DNA of 64,000 nucleotides from Erwinia sp. (lineage in GTDB: Bacteria > Pseudomonadota > Gammaproteobacteria > Enterobacterales > Enterobacteriaceae), in the NCBI GenBank assembly GCA_964016415.1, contig OZ024666.1, positions 3,019,310-3,083,309 of the forward strand, given 5' to 3'. Below are positions 34,129-44,142 of this stretch, one piece after another (position 1 is the first letter of the stretch; each line of letters starts with the position of its first letter). The notes under the pieces were generated by a model that did not search any database, was not told the DNA's origin, and saw only the letters and a list, made by a program, of their open reading frames with translations. The position numbers and the translations under genes were made by a program.

Positions 34129-35124
34129 TTAATTAATATCTTCTTTTTTATGAAAACCATCAGCAATAATGGTGCTGTCAATATTGTATTTATCCACCGA
34201 GACAGGTGTTAATAACCAGGATTCGACATTTTTACGGCCATTATTTAATTGTCCATTCGATTTTGGTTTTTCACCCCGGCCTAATTGCACAGCAATATCT
34301 GCTGCTTCATCCGCCAGCTTACTGATAGGCTTATACACTGTCATGGTTTGCGTTCCGGCGACAATACGCTTTACTGCCGCCAGATCCGCATCCTGACCGG
34401 ATATCGCGACTTTACCCGCCAGTCCTTGTGCCGCCAGTGCCTGAATAGCCCCTCCTGCGGTGGCATCATTTGATGCCACCACCGCATCGATGTGATTGTT
34501 GTTTGCAGTAAGGGCATTCTCCATAATCTTCAGTGCATTTTCTGGTAACCATCCATCTACCCACTGGTCACCCACTACCTTCACTTTTCCACTGTCGATT
34601 AATGGCTTGAGTACGGTCATTTGCCCTTGACGAAACAGCCTGGCGTTATTATCGACTGGCGAGCCGCCCATCAGAAAATAGTTACCTGCTGGCACCTGCG
34701 CAACCAGACTTTGCGCCTGCATCTCGCCTACTTTTTCGTTATCAAACGAGATATAAAAATCTATCTCTGCATCATTGATCATACGCTCATAAGCGAGCAC
34801 TTTAATGCCTTCGCGTTTCGCTTCACTGATGACATTACTCAACACCTGACCGTTATAGGGAATGATCACCAGTACATCGACACCGCGGTTGATCATATTT
34901 TCAATCTGCGCCATCTGGGTCTCTTCGTTACCATTCGCCGACTGTACAAAAACACTCGCCCCGAGGGATTCAGCTTTTTTTACGCAAATATCGCGATCTT
35001 TTTGCCAGCGCTCTAAACGTAAATCATCTATTGCCATACCGATTTTAACTTCTTTGCTGTACCCTGGTTGGGTGGCTAACAACATGACTGTACACACAGA
35101 AAGCAGAAGTGGTTTTAATTTCAT
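34129..35124 (-). CDS. xylF: D-xylose-binding periplasmic protein
   Basis: XylF captures xylose in the periplasm for XylGH. The 331-residue protein has a signal peptide (LKPLLLSVCTVMLLATQPGYS, then KEVKIGMAIDD) and the binding-protein fold: RLERWQKDRDI, QSANGNEETQ, VIIPYNGQVLSN, GGSPVDNNA, ASNDATAGGAIQAL, SGQDADLA. ATG 35124 is chosen over an upstream GTG because AGGGTG is well spaced. It is intact, but its partner genes downstream are not, so it is probably a protein without a transporter. Confidence 0.95.
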   Translation of the reverse strand: MKLKPLLLSVCTVMLLATQPGYSKEVKIGMAIDDLRLERWQKDRDICVKKAESLGASVFVQSANGNEETQMAQIENMINRGVDVLVIIPYNGQVLSNVISEAKREGIKVLAYERMINDAEIDFYISFDNEKVGEMQAQSLVAQVPAGNYFLMGGSPVDNNARLFRQGQMTVLKPLIDSGKVKVVGDQWVDGWLPENALKIMENALTANNNHIDAVVASNDATAGGAIQALAAQGLAGKVAISGQDADLAAVKRIVAGTQTMTVYKPISKLADEAADIAVQLGRGEKPKSNGQLNNGRKNVESWLLTPVSVDKYNIDSTIIADGFHKKEDIN

Positions 35125-35513
35125 TTTTATCACCCTGTTAATGTAGTGGGGAAATAGTTATCAGAATGTTTTCTGATTAGCTGAGAAGAAAATCAGAAAG
35201 TATTATCCATCACCAAACTTCCAGCGAATTGTTATCATTTCCATTCTTTTCGGCAATTATAGATTTTTACCAGAGGGTTATGTTTTTTAGTTTAATATCT
35301 GTTTTATGATGGTGATCATGTTTTATATCGAGCTGAGTGACAGGTCTTTATTAAAAATTAATTCACGAAGTGCATATTATGGGATCCAGCTCACATTAAG
35401 TAATTCTGTTAATTTAAGTGTGAAATAACGTAATTGAGCATTTGCTGCGTTCCTTTAAAGATACTGATATCCCGCATCCTATACGCCGGGCGTCATTACC
35501 AAGGAGCCATATA
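35125..35513. promoter_or_regulatory. Divergent xylF / xylA control region
   Basis: About 390 bp separate the divergent genes, as in E. coli, where XylR and CRP act. A 9-bp inverted repeat TTTCTGATT...AATCAGAAA lies at 35170-35199, close to xylF. TGGGA-N6-TCACA at 35380-35395 matches the CRP core at nine of ten positions. AAGGAG at 35501-35506 is the xylA RBS. XylR sites were not identified with confidence. Confidence 0.6.
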
Positions 35514-36833
35514 ATGCAAGCCTACTTTGATCAACTTGAGCAGATCCGTTACGAAGGTACCACCAGCAGTAATCCGTTAGCATTTCACTATTACAATCCG
35601 GATGAAATTATTCTTGGCAAACGCATGGAAGATCACCTGCGCTTTGCTGCCTGTTACTGGCATACATTCTGCTGGAATGGTACAGACATGTTTGGCATCG
35701 GTGCCTTTGACCGGCCCTGGCAACAAGCAGGGGATGCACTGACGCTGGCAAAACGTAAAGCCAATGTCGCATTTGAGTTTTTCAATAAGCTCAATGTGCC
35801 TTTTTACTGCTTTCACGATATTGATGTCTCACCGGAGGGAAACTCTCTTAAGGAGTATCTGAATAATTTCGCCGTGATGACCGATATTCTGGCCGAAAAA
35901 CAGCAAAGTAGCGGAGTAAAACTGTTATGGGGAACAGCTAATTGCTTTACTCACCCACGTTACGGTGCGGGTGCCGCGACCAACCCGGATCCCGAAGTAT
36001 TCGGCTGGACCGCCACTCAGGTTTGTGCGGCAATGGCGGCTACCCATCGTCTGGGAGGCGAAAACTATGTCTTATGGGGCGGACGCGAAGGCTATGAAAC
36101 ACTGCTGAACACCGATTTGCGCCAGGAACGTGAACAGCTGGGTCGCTTTATGCAGATGGTGGTGGAACATAAACATAAAACAGGCTTCCGCGGGGCTCTG
36201 CTGATTGAACCCAAACCGCAGGAACCGGCCAAACACCAGTACGATTACGATGTTGCTACGGTGTATGGCTTTTTGAGTCAGTTCGGGCTGGAAAAAGAGA
36301 TTAAGGTGAATATTGAAGCAAACCACGCTACCCTTGCCGGCCACGCTTTCCACCATGAAATCGCCACCGCCATTGCACTGGGAATTTTCGGATCCGTGGA
36401 TGCTAACCGTGGCGATCCACAATTAGGCTGGGACACCGATCAATTTCCGAACAGTGTTGAAGAGAACGCTCTGGTGATGTTTGAAATTCTTAAAGCCGGA
36501 GGTTTCACCACTGGCGGCCTGAATTTTGATTCCAAAGTACGACGTCAGAGCACAGATAAATATGACCTTTTTTATGGTCATGTCGGAGCAATGGATACCA
36601 TGGCACTGTCACTGAGAATAGCGGCAAAAATGGTAGAAGCTGGCGAATTGCAACAGGAAGAGGCACAACGCTATGCTGGCTGGAACAGTGAGCTGGGTCA
36701 GCAAATATTGCAAGGCAAACTGTCCCTTGATGCCCTCGCCCGTTACACTGAACAGCACGCACTGGCACCACAACATCGCAGCGGACACCAGGAAAAACTG
36801 GAAAATCTGGTGAACCGCTACCTGTTCGGCTAA
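35514..36833 (+). CDS. xylA: Xylose isomerase
   Basis: XylA converts D-xylose to D-xylulose. The 439-residue protein matches E. coli XylA throughout: [30 protein letters not shown] (catalytic His near 54-57 region), [13 protein letters not shown] with the active-site His/Asp pair, [40 protein letters not shown] and the metal-ligand Glu/Asp residues, [26 protein letters not shown]. The ATG at 35514 is fixed by AAGGAG and by homology; an upstream extension is not used. Intact, followed by xylB. Confidence 0.96.
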   Translation: MQAYFDQLEQIRYEGTTSSNPLAFHYYNPDEIILGKRMEDHLRFAACYWHTFCWNGTDMFGIGAFDRPWQQAGDALTLAKRKANVAFEFFNKLNVPFYCFHDIDVSPEGNSLKEYLNNFAVMTDILAEKQQSSGVKLLWGTANCFTHPRYGAGAATNPDPEVFGWTATQVCAAMAATHRLGGENYVLWGGREGYETLLNTDLRQEREQLGRFMQMVVEHKHKTGFRGALLIEPKPQEPAKHQYDYDVATVYGFLSQFGLEKEIKVNIEANHATLAGHAFHHEIATAIALGIFGSVDANRGDPQLGWDTDQFPNSVEENALVMFEILKAGGFTTGGLNFDSKVRRQSTDKYDLFYGHVGAMDTMALSLRIAAKMVEAGELQQEEAQRYAGWNSELGQQILQGKLSLDALARYTEQHALAPQHRSGHQEKLENLVNRYLFG

Positions 36834-36884
36834 CCTTCTGCGGCGTAGCGGCTCTGCCTGCTACGCTTTCAAGGACTCATGCTT

Positions 36885-38336
36885 ATGTACATTGGAATTG
36901 ATCTCGGCACGTCCGGCGTAAAAGTGATTTTATCTGGTGAGCAAGGTCAGGTACTCGCCAGCCACAGCGAAGCACTCACCATTTCACGCCCTCAGCCCCT
37001 CTGGTCTGAACAGTCGCCTGAAGCGTGGTGGCAGGCTACTGATCAGGCGATGCTGGCGCTGGCCTCACAACATGACCTGCAAAACGTGAAGGCCATCGGC
37101 CTGACCGGGCAAATGCATGGCGCGACCCTGCTGGATAAACACCACAACGTGCTGCGTCCGGCCATCTTATGGAATGACGGGCGCAGTTTTGCCGAGTGCA
37201 AAGCGCTGGAAGAGGCTGTACCGGATTCACGTACAATCACCGGTAATCTGATGATGCCGGGTTTCACTGCGCCGAAACTGTTATGGGTAAAAAATCATGA
37301 GCCAGAGATTTTTCGGCAGACAGACAAAGTGTTGTTACCCAAAGATTATCTGCGCTGGCGTATCACCGGCGAATTCACCAGTGATATGTCCGATGCATCC
37401 AGCACACTGTGGCTTGATGTAGCGCGGCGCGACTGGAGTGAGGTGATGCTGGCCGCCTGCGGTTTAACCCGCGAACAGATGCCCTCGTTATTTGAAGGCA
37501 ACCAGATAACCGGTCAGGTTGAAAGCACACTCGCCTCACGTTGGGGGATTCGTCCGGTGCCGGTGATTGCTGGTGGCGGTGATAACGCCGCAGGGGCGAT
37601 AGGTGTCGGAATGTTTCAGGCCGGTCAGGCCATGCTGTCACTCGGTACATCCGGCGTCTATTTTGCAGTCAGTTACGGCTTTCTTTGTAATCCGTCACGA
37701 GCAGTACACAGTTTTTGTCATGCACTGCCTGAAACATGGCATCTGATGTCTGTCACCTTAAGTGCCGCATCCTGCCTCGACTGGGCCAGTCAGTTAACCA
37801 ATATTGACAGCGTTGCCGACTTACTACACACAGCCGAACATGCCACACCCTCTGGCATACCGCTCTGGTTTCTGCCTTATTTTTCTGGTGAGCGAACGCC
37901 ACATAATAACCCCAATGCCAAAGGGGCCTTCTGGGGGTTCTCACACCAGCATAACTCAGGCCATCTGGCCCGGGCAGTGCTTGAAGGGGTAGGCTATGCG
38001 CTGGCCGACGGCATGGATGCTCTGCATGCCAGCGGCCTGCACCCCTCATCAATTACGCTGATTGGCGGCGGCGCCCGCAGTGCCTACTGGCGGCAAATGC
38101 TGGCTGATATCAGCGGCCAGCGACTGGAATACCGCACGGGTGGTGATGTAGGGCCGGCACTGGGCGCAGCACGACTGGCACAAATTGCTCTCAATCCACA
38201 ATGCCCACTCGCTGAACTGTTGCCTGAACTGCCGCTGGAACAGGTGCATGAACCCTCGCCGGCACGCCACCAGCACTATAGTGAGCAGCGGGCCACCTTC
38301 AGAGAGCTTTATCGCTGTTTGTTACCACTGGCATAA
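36885..38336 (+). CDS. xylB: Xylulokinase
   Basis: XylB phosphorylates D-xylulose to xylulose-5-phosphate for the pentose phosphate pathway. The FGGY-family kinase of about 483 residues starts MYIGIDLGTSGVKV (phosphate loop), with IGLTGQMHGATLLD, ILWNDGRS, NLMMPGFTAPKLLWV, IAGGGDNAAGAIGVG and TLIGGGARSAYWRQMLADI. ATG 36885 is preferred over 36879 by RBS spacing and homology. It is intact, so the catabolic half of the locus remains usable if xylose enters another way (XylE or a low-affinity route). Confidence 0.95.
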   Translation: MYIGIDLGTSGVKVILSGEQGQVLASHSEALTISRPQPLWSEQSPEAWWQATDQAMLALASQHDLQNVKAIGLTGQMHGATLLDKHHNVLRPAILWNDGRSFAECKALEEAVPDSRTITGNLMMPGFTAPKLLWVKNHEPEIFRQTDKVLLPKDYLRWRITGEFTSDMSDASSTLWLDVARRDWSEVMLAACGLTREQMPSLFEGNQITGQVESTLASRWGIRPVPVIAGGGDNAAGAIGVGMFQAGQAMLSLGTSGVYFAVSYGFLCNPSRAVHSFCHALPETWHLMSVTLSAASCLDWASQLTNIDSVADLLHTAEHATPSGIPLWFLPYFSGERTPHNNPNAKGAFWGFSHQHNSGHLARAVLEGVGYALADGMDALHASGLHPSSITLIGGGARSAYWRQMLADISGQRLEYRTGGDVGPALGAARLAQIALNPQCPLAELLPELPLEQVHEPSPARHQHYSEQRATFRELYRCLLPLA

Positions 38337-38343
38337 CCACATC

Positions 38344-38373
38344 GGATCACGCCTGACTTGTCAGGCGTGATCC
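38344..38373. terminator. Perfect hairpin between xylB and the convergent iron operon
   Basis: A 14-bp perfect inverted repeat (GGATCACGCCTGAC / GTCAGGCGTGATCC) has only a 2-base apex. It lies between convergent genes and overlaps the last codons of the minus-strand gene, suggesting a shared terminator. Confidence 0.7.
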
Positions 38374-38819
38374 GGCGACAACGGGCTAATTGTCAGAGTC
38401 AGAAACTCCCGCGCTTTTACACAGGCATCGTCATGATCAGATGCGAGGGTCTTCGGGAATGGCATCATTTTTTGCAGTTTGGGAAACAGTGCGCTCAGTT
38501 CGCTACGTAATGCTTCATCATTGGTCAAATAAACATACCCGGCACACCAGTCACGCAATGCGTTTTTATGCTGTTTCATCCAGCGTGCAGAGTGTTTTTC
38601 ATCCTCGTGAGGTTCACGTTCGTGACCGTGACTGGCGGGAAGCCAGACAAAAACAACCCGTTGTCGCTGTGAAAGAAAATCGCTCAGCCCATTCAACAAT
38701 CGAGTGGTTCTGTCAGGCATACCAAGCGGTGGAAAGCGAATAAAAATAATCGGCCAATGCGTGATATCAAAAATCTCACTGTCTGGCAGGGTGCCAGCGT
38801 AAAGGTTATTCTGACTCAT
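38361..38819 (-). CDS. Uncharacterised protein in a siderophore-type operon
   Basis: A 152-residue soluble-looking protein with no signal peptide or membrane segment. It has a mixed alpha/beta pattern: PIIFIRFPPLGMPDRTTRLL near the N-terminus, RVVFVWLPASHGH in the middle, then a charged helix HEDEKHSARWMKQHKNALR. I do not recognise its function. The start ATG 38819 (MSQNN) overlaps the MFS gene by 14 bp; a longer in-frame start is weaker. It is the last gene of the TonB receptor/RhtX operon, so a role in handling the siderophore or its iron is likely but is only inferred. Confidence 0.7.
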   Translation of the reverse strand: MSQNNLYAGTLPDSEIFDITHWPIIFIRFPPLGMPDRTTRLLNGLSDFLSQRQRVVFVWLPASHGHEREPHEDEKHSARWMKQHKNALRDWCAGYVYLTNDEALRSELSALFPKLQKMMPFPKTLASDHDDACVKAREFLTLTISPLSPDHA

Positions 38820-40065
38820 TATTTTTCTCTTCTCCATTCACTGCACTGCGCAGTAATATTGCCATCATCAGTAGCGCCAGTGCGCCGCCTAAGTAAAACA
38901 GTGGCCAGCTGATTAAGCTCACCAACTGCGCAAAAACAATCGTGGTTAGCGTACTGGCAAACCGCCCGACACCATAAAACGTGGCGTAGTCTGTCGCAGG
39001 CTGTTTGCCCTGCGACCAGCCGAGAATTCTGGCGCTGAGTACAACATAAATGCCACTCACCGCAGCACCAATGATTACCGCACCACACAATGCCACCTCG
39101 GGTTGTCGCAGCATATAGCCTGCCGCCATTGCCAGTAACGCAAGCACGCCGACTACAGTAAAAAACCAAATCACTGCAGGCAAACCATAACGTTGCATAA
39201 GAGGCGGCGATATTACGGCAGTGATCAGCATGGTGAGCGGTCCTAAGCTGCCGACGACCCAACCGATGGTCGCCATCGGCACCTGCAAGTCGAGTAACAT
39301 CAGCCGGTTTAACGCAGAAAGCGGAAAGATCACGCAGCACGCCAGCGTCAACAATATCAATCGATTGCGCTGCGCCGGAGTGGTGAGTAAATAACGCAAG
39401 CTTGCCCGCTGACCCGGTGTTTCAGAAGCGGAGTCGCGAGGGCTTCTGACGCTAGTTAAACACCAGAGCGGAATAACGAAGAGCAACAGACAACAGGCGT
39501 AACCGAGCAGCAGCATCGTCCAGCCAAGTGAGTCAAACAGTGCTACAAATGCCCCTCCGCCAAGAATCGCACCGATTGCCAGCGCACCCAATTGGCCTGC
39601 AGCAGCACGGGGACGCCAGGCCGCATTGATCCGTTCAACCACCAGAGCATCTAACGCGATATCCATGGTTGCCATCGCTATCGCCATAAACAGCCCGATA
39701 GCAAACAACACACCCTGATGAGCCCCCTGCTTCAACGCAGCAGCTACCGCTGCCAGCGCAGAGAACACTTGTAAAGGAATTATCCATCCGAGTTCGGCTG
39801 ACCAAAATGGCAGACGCCAGCGATCCACCAGCGGCGACCACAAAAATGAGATGCCGAAGGGTAAATAGAGAAGATACAACCAGCCCGCACCACCCAGGCT
39901 CATGCCCCGATCGCGCATGACGGTAGGCAATCCTCCCTGAATAAGCCCCATTGTCATACCAAAACCGACATAGAGCAGCGAGACAGCCAGCAAAATAGCT
40001 AACTGACCATCAGAACGGAAAATCCTGCGCTGATGACTTTTTTGACTGTAGATCATCCGTTTCAC
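38806..40065 (-). CDS. MFS transporter, RhtX/FptX-like siderophore importer family
   Basis: A 419-residue, 12-helix transporter. GGLPTVMRDRGMSLGGAGWLYLLYLPFGISFLWSPLVDRW near the N-terminus and the MATMDIALDALVVERI segment resemble the AmpG-like RhtX/FptX group, single-subunit inner-membrane permeases that take ferric siderophores from the periplasm. It starts at GTG (40065) with an ATGA-type overlap with the receptor's stop, or at ATG 40056. It sits directly behind the TonB receptor, consistent with passing the same siderophore into the cell. Confidence 0.8.
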   Translation of the reverse strand: MKRMIYSQKSHQRRIFRSDGQLAILLAVSLLYVGFGMTMGLIQGGLPTVMRDRGMSLGGAGWLYLLYLPFGISFLWSPLVDRWRLPFWSAELGWIIPLQVFSALAAVAAALKQGAHQGVLFAIGLFMAIAMATMDIALDALVVERINAAWRPRAAAGQLGALAIGAILGGGAFVALFDSLGWTMLLLGYACCLLLFVIPLWCLTSVRSPRDSASETPGQRASLRYLLTTPAQRNRLILLTLACCVIFPLSALNRLMLLDLQVPMATIGWVVGSLGPLTMLITAVISPPLMQRYGLPAVIWFFTVVGVLALLAMAAGYMLRQPEVALCGAVIIGAAVSGIYVVLSARILGWSQGKQPATDYATFYGVGRFASTLTTIVFAQLVSLISWPLFYLGGALALLMMAILLRSAVNGEEKNNESE

Positions 40066-42497
40066 CAGCGATAGTTAACCGAAAGATTCACCACCCGCTC
40101 ATTACCATAGTTGCAGAAATTGTTAGAGAGGCATGTTACGTAGGTTTTATCCAACAGATTGTTAGCGCTTAAACGTGCATTCAGCCCCTTGAGCCGGGTA
40201 AACCGCTGACCAAAATCGTAACCCATCGCGGCATCAAACACGGTATACCCAGGGACATCCAGACGTTTAGCCTGACTGGTGTAGACATTGGGTGAGTAAC
40301 CGCCAACCGTGTCACCCACATAGCGTCCACCACTCCCGACATTCACCCCCTGCAATAAGCCGTGATGGAAGGTGTAATCAGCCCACAATGATGCCGTATA
40401 ATCAGGGATGCCTATCGGCCGTTGTCCTCTGTCGGCACCCAATCCTTTCGTCACTTCCGCCCTGGTATAGGTAAATGCACCCGTCAGATTAATCGCGTCG
40501 GTGATTGCCATTTTGCTTTCAAACTCAAGACCCCGCGAACGCTGCTCCCCGGTCTGATAAGAGGTATAAGGGTTAGCATAAGTCACTACATCATTCTGAG
40601 TAATATCGAACCACGCCAGTGTGAACAGCGCCTTTAAACCCACAGGCTGATACTTCACCCCCACTTCACGTTGCTGCGCGGTGGTGGGTTTAAACGCCAC
40701 CCCTTTGCTGTCACTGCCCGTGACCGGCAGAAACGAAGTGGAATAGCTGAGATAAGGAGCAATTCCGCTATCAAAATTGTAAATCAGTCCTATTTTGCCA
40801 CTGAGCGCTTCATCATCCTGCACACTGCGCGAGCTGTTCAGTGCATTGTCTGTTCGGGTGCGTGCGCTGTCGAAACGCGCACCAGTCAACAGTGTCCAGT
40901 TATCGAGATCAATCTGATCCTGTAGATAGAAACCCGACTGGGAGATATGCTGTTTCTGGTCAGTGATCCGTGCAAGTTTCAAGTTAGAGGCTACGCCATA
41001 GACCGGGTTGAGATAGTCGATAGAGGGGGCCGAGCCATAATCACGACGCTGTTGCCATGATGAATCCTGATAATCAAAACCGGCTATCGCTGTATGAAGA
41101 AAGCGTCCTGTATCAAATTCGGCCTGCAACTGCAGATCGGAGGTCACACCACGCAATGTCTCATCGGTGCCCAACGCATAACGGGAAATGGTGTGTCCAT
41201 CCGCTGCCAGAGAGGCACTGCCGACACTTTTGGTGACAGCACTAAGATCGAGATAACGCAGGTTATGACGTACCGTCCAGGTGTCATTGAAACGATGTTC
41301 AAACTGATAACCGGCCGTGGTTTGTTTACGATTGAACTCATCGTACTTGGGGTCACCATCATTAAAGTTACGCGGAATCTGTCCGGCAGGGCTCGACCAG
41401 AGGCTACCTACCGTTGGTAAGATGCCATAATAGCCGCCTTCAGGATCGTGCTGATAGCTCAGATTCAGGGTAAGCGAAGTATCCGCATCAGGGATCCAGC
41501 TCAATGAGGGAGCAAGGTAGAAACGCTCCTCTTTGGTGTTGACTACCTGCGTTTCAGACTTCCGACCCAGCGCCACCAGCCGATATAATAAGGTGTTATC
41601 GTCAGTCAGTGGTCCGGTAGAATCAATCCCCAATTGCCGACGATTATGACTACCATAAAGCAGTTCTACCGCATGTTGCGGAGTGGCTGAAGGCGTTTTT
41701 GATACCGCATTCACCAGCCCGCCAGGATTCACACCACCATAAAGTGTCGAGGATGGTCCTTTTAAAAACTCAATACGTTCGATAGCAAAGGTTTCAATCT
41801 GTGGGATGGCATACCCCCCGCCACGTAACAGACGCAGGCCGTCCAGATACTGATTGCTATCAACCGGTGAGCCAAAACCTCGGATATAAGGTAAATCATA
41901 GCGTGATGCAGACCCGCGCACCTCTGCTGCAACCCCGGCAGAATAGCGCAATGCCTGCGTCAGACTCTGCGCCCCCTGCGCCTCTGCCTGAGCGCGGGTG
42001 ACCACACTCACTGACTGAGGCGTTTTCATCAAAGAGGTTGTGGTTTTAGTGGCGCCACTACTTTTCGTAGCAACATAATCTGCTGTGCCTGCGGCCCTGT
42101 CGCCTGTTGTGGCAACAATCTCCATGGTATTGGCACCACTACTGACACCAGGCTGGGCAGGTAAGAGGTAAATCTCGACTGTATTGTCATTACTAAAACG
42201 GTAACCGAGGCCGGTTGAGCGTAATAACAGCGTCAATGCCTGTTCGACACTCATTTTTCCGTTTACCGGATTACCGATGACTTGATTCGCTTTATCTTCA
42301 CGAAAAACCACAGAAAACCCGGCAATACCACCAATTTCATTTACCGACTGACTTACCGGATGTGCCGGAATAGCAAAACTAAATTGTTGCGTCTGATGCA
42401 GCGAGGTCTCCGCCTGTGCTACCCCTGATATGCCTGCTCCGGCCAGCAATAGTGATGCTAACGTATAGCATGCACAACCAGCGCTTTTATGGTTCAT
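40062..42497 (-). CDS. TonB-dependent siderophore receptor with N-terminal signalling domain
   Basis: An 811-residue outer-membrane receptor of the FecA/FpvA type. Signal peptide: AGCACYTLASLLLAGAGISG, cleaved after AQA. It is followed by an STN signalling domain (about 30-110; IAGFSVVFREDKANQV) that talks to FecR, a plug domain (MKTPQSVSVVTRAQAE, PYIRGFGSPVD, IERIEFLKGPSSTLYGGVNPGG), and a 22-strand barrel ending LSVNYRW with terminal aromatic residue. The FGSPVDSNQYLDGLRL region fits siderophore receptors of the hydroxamate/mixed type; the ligand is unknown. ATG 42497 is chosen because GAGG precedes it. A Fur-box-like site lies upstream. Confidence 0.92.
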   Translation of the reverse strand: MNHKSAGCACYTLASLLLAGAGISGVAQAETSLHQTQQFSFAIPAHPVSQSVNEIGGIAGFSVVFREDKANQVIGNPVNGKMSVEQALTLLLRSTGLGYRFSNDNTVEIYLLPAQPGVSSGANTMEIVATTGDRAAGTADYVATKSSGATKTTTSLMKTPQSVSVVTRAQAEAQGAQSLTQALRYSAGVAAEVRGSASRYDLPYIRGFGSPVDSNQYLDGLRLLRGGGYAIPQIETFAIERIEFLKGPSSTLYGGVNPGGLVNAVSKTPSATPQHAVELLYGSHNRRQLGIDSTGPLTDDNTLLYRLVALGRKSETQVVNTKEERFYLAPSLSWIPDADTSLTLNLSYQHDPEGGYYGILPTVGSLWSSPAGQIPRNFNDGDPKYDEFNRKQTTAGYQFEHRFNDTWTVRHNLRYLDLSAVTKSVGSASLAADGHTISRYALGTDETLRGVTSDLQLQAEFDTGRFLHTAIAGFDYQDSSWQQRRDYGSAPSIDYLNPVYGVASNLKLARITDQKQHISQSGFYLQDQIDLDNWTLLTGARFDSARTRTDNALNSSRSVQDDEALSGKIGLIYNFDSGIAPYLSYSTSFLPVTGSDSKGVAFKPTTAQQREVGVKYQPVGLKALFTLAWFDITQNDVVTYANPYTSYQTGEQRSRGLEFESKMAITDAINLTGAFTYTRAEVTKGLGADRGQRPIGIPDYTASLWADYTFHHGLLQGVNVGSGGRYVGDTVGGYSPNVYTSQAKRLDVPGYTVFDAAMGYDFGQRFTRLKGLNARLSANNLLDKTYVTCLSNNFCNYGNERVVNLSVNYRW

Positions 42498-42542
42498 TAA
42501 CGTGCCTCTTCTCTTGTTCGATAATCGCAATTAAACAAAAAT

Positions 42543-42561
42543 ACAACTTATTCTCATTTTC
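42543..42561 (-). promoter_or_regulatory. Candidate Fur box before the TonB receptor
   Basis: On the minus strand GAAAATGAGAATAAGTTGT matches the 19-bp Fur consensus (GATAATGATAATCATTATC) at 13 positions by my count. It lies 46 bp before the receptor start, so iron repression is likely. Confidence 0.55.
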
Positions 42562-42650
42562 ACTACGATCACGAACCAACAAGCCAAACACTGAACCAAA
42601 AAAATGATTTTTCAGTAAAAAAAAATTAACCCACTGTAAAAAAACAATTT

Positions 42651-43637
42651 TTATCTGATGACGATCAGATAATCTGTCACTTTATACATGCTAAATCCGA
42701 TACTGGCCTGGAGCGAATCCAGCGCCTTATCAGGCTCAGCGAGAGAAAAACTGCCCGTTACCTGCTGATCGGCCAGAGAAGAAGAAGTAATGAGGATTCG
42801 ACCAGTACGATAACGCTCCACCTCACGCACCACATCCCCAAGACGTGCACGATAAAATATATAGCGCCCGTCACGCCAGGCCAGTGCATCCTGAAGATTC
42901 ACTACAGAAGGAACACTCACTCCCTGTGGCGTGAACCTCACCTGCTGACCGGGTTTGATCAGGGTTGGCTGCGACTGCCCCTTACTGGTGACAGCAACAC
43001 TACCACGCGCCAGTGTCACCAGCGTGGCGCTATCCTGCAGTCGTACATCAAATTGAGTCCCCAACACCCGCACACTGCCCGCCTCAGTTTCCACCACAAA
43101 CGGTGTCGCTGAAGGAATAACATCGAACCATGCAGCGCCACGCAGCAGATGAATCCGCCGGATGCCATCTTTGAAATCAACCGACAATGCACTGCCAGCA
43201 TCCAGCAACGCTGTTGAGCCATCGGCCAGTACCAACGATCGGCGTACCCCTTTCCCGGCAATCTCGTCAGCAGAAAAATTTTGTATCCAGGCGGGATTCT
43301 GCAGCCAGACTCCCACCGTTATTGCCATTAAAAAACACACCGCACTCAGTGACGTCACACGACGACGCCTGAGCATACGGAGCCGATTGTTATCCATGGC
43401 GGAGAGGTAACCCGACAGCATTTCTGCTTCTTATTTCGCCAGCTGCTCTCCTGGCACCGCGGTCTGCTGCCAGACAGCAGCAATAGCCAGCCAGGCCTCT
43501 TCATGTGCCGGATGCAGTTGACGCCATCGCTCACAGGCGGCCCGCTGACGACGAGAGGGGGAGTCCTGCATGGCAAGGAACTAGTGCCGTGCTTCAGCAC
43601 GGATCCCGGCATTCAATAAATGTTCATTCTTCTGCAT
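42651..43637 (-). pseudogene. fecR: FecR-type anti-sigma/signal transducer with two in-frame stops
   Basis: FecR passes the receptor's periplasmic signal to the sigma factor. A single reading frame from ATG 43637 (overlapping the sigma gene's end by 14 bp) encodes the cytoplasmic N-terminal region with Trp residues typical of FecR (RAACERWRQLHPAHEEAWLAI), one transmembrane helix (VTSLSAVCFLMAITVGVWL) and the periplasmic FecR domain (GVRRSLVLADGSTALLDAGSAL). TAG at 43581-43583 and TAA at 43431-43433 interrupt it. Translation restarts at 43421 could make the membrane and periplasmic parts only, without the sigma-binding domain. Ignoring the stops it is about 328 residues. Confidence 0.88.
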
Positions 43638-44142
43638 GCTTCGTTCCCTCGCTGGCGTGTGCCTCACAGGCCGCTACGGCGCGAGCCATATGTCTGGCAA
43701 CCGCCCGCGATGATATATTCATTACAGCGGCTATCTCGGAAAAGCTACGTCCGTGAACCCGGTTAAGCAGGAAAATATGCCGTGTTTTCTGCGGCAGAGA
43801 GGCCAGCACATCATCAATGTGCTGGATATTTTGACGGGATGAGACAATCTCTTCCGGCAAAACACTCGGTTCCAAGCCGGGATCCTGCAAGGCCTCCTGC
43901 AGATAATGCTCACGTGTTTTTTCAGAACGCAGATGATCGAGAGCCGCATTACGCGCACAGCGACTCAGATAAGCACCAGAATCCCCTTTCCACTCAATGG
44001 CTTTCTCCCACAGGCGCAAAAATATATCCTGCACCAGATCACGCGCCGTACTATGGCAGCCCACTTTGCGGCAGATCTGTCTCTCCAGACGTTTATGCTC
44101 TGTCAGATACAACGCTGTCAGATCCTTGTCTTTTTCAGCCAT
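43624..44142 (-). CDS. ECF sigma factor, FecI-like
   Basis: A 172-residue extracytoplasmic-function sigma factor. Region 2 (TALYLTEHKRLERQIC, STARDLVQDIFLRLWE, GAYLSRCARNAALDHLR) and region 4 (VLASLPQKTRHIFLLNRVHGRSFSEIAAVMNISSRAVARHM) are complete. It belongs to the FecI group, whose job is to switch on the adjacent TonB receptor operon when the siderophore arrives. It is followed by the broken fecR. ATG 44142 is chosen over a GTG at 44181, which would give an odd N-terminus. A hairpin-like repeat lies upstream. Confidence 0.88.
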   Translation of the reverse strand: MAEKDKDLTALYLTEHKRLERQICRKVGCHSTARDLVQDIFLRLWEKAIEWKGDSGAYLSRCARNAALDHLRSEKTREHYLQEALQDPGLEPSVLPEEIVSSRQNIQHIDDVLASLPQKTRHIFLLNRVHGRSFSEIAAVMNISSRAVARHMARAVAACEAHASEGTKHAEE

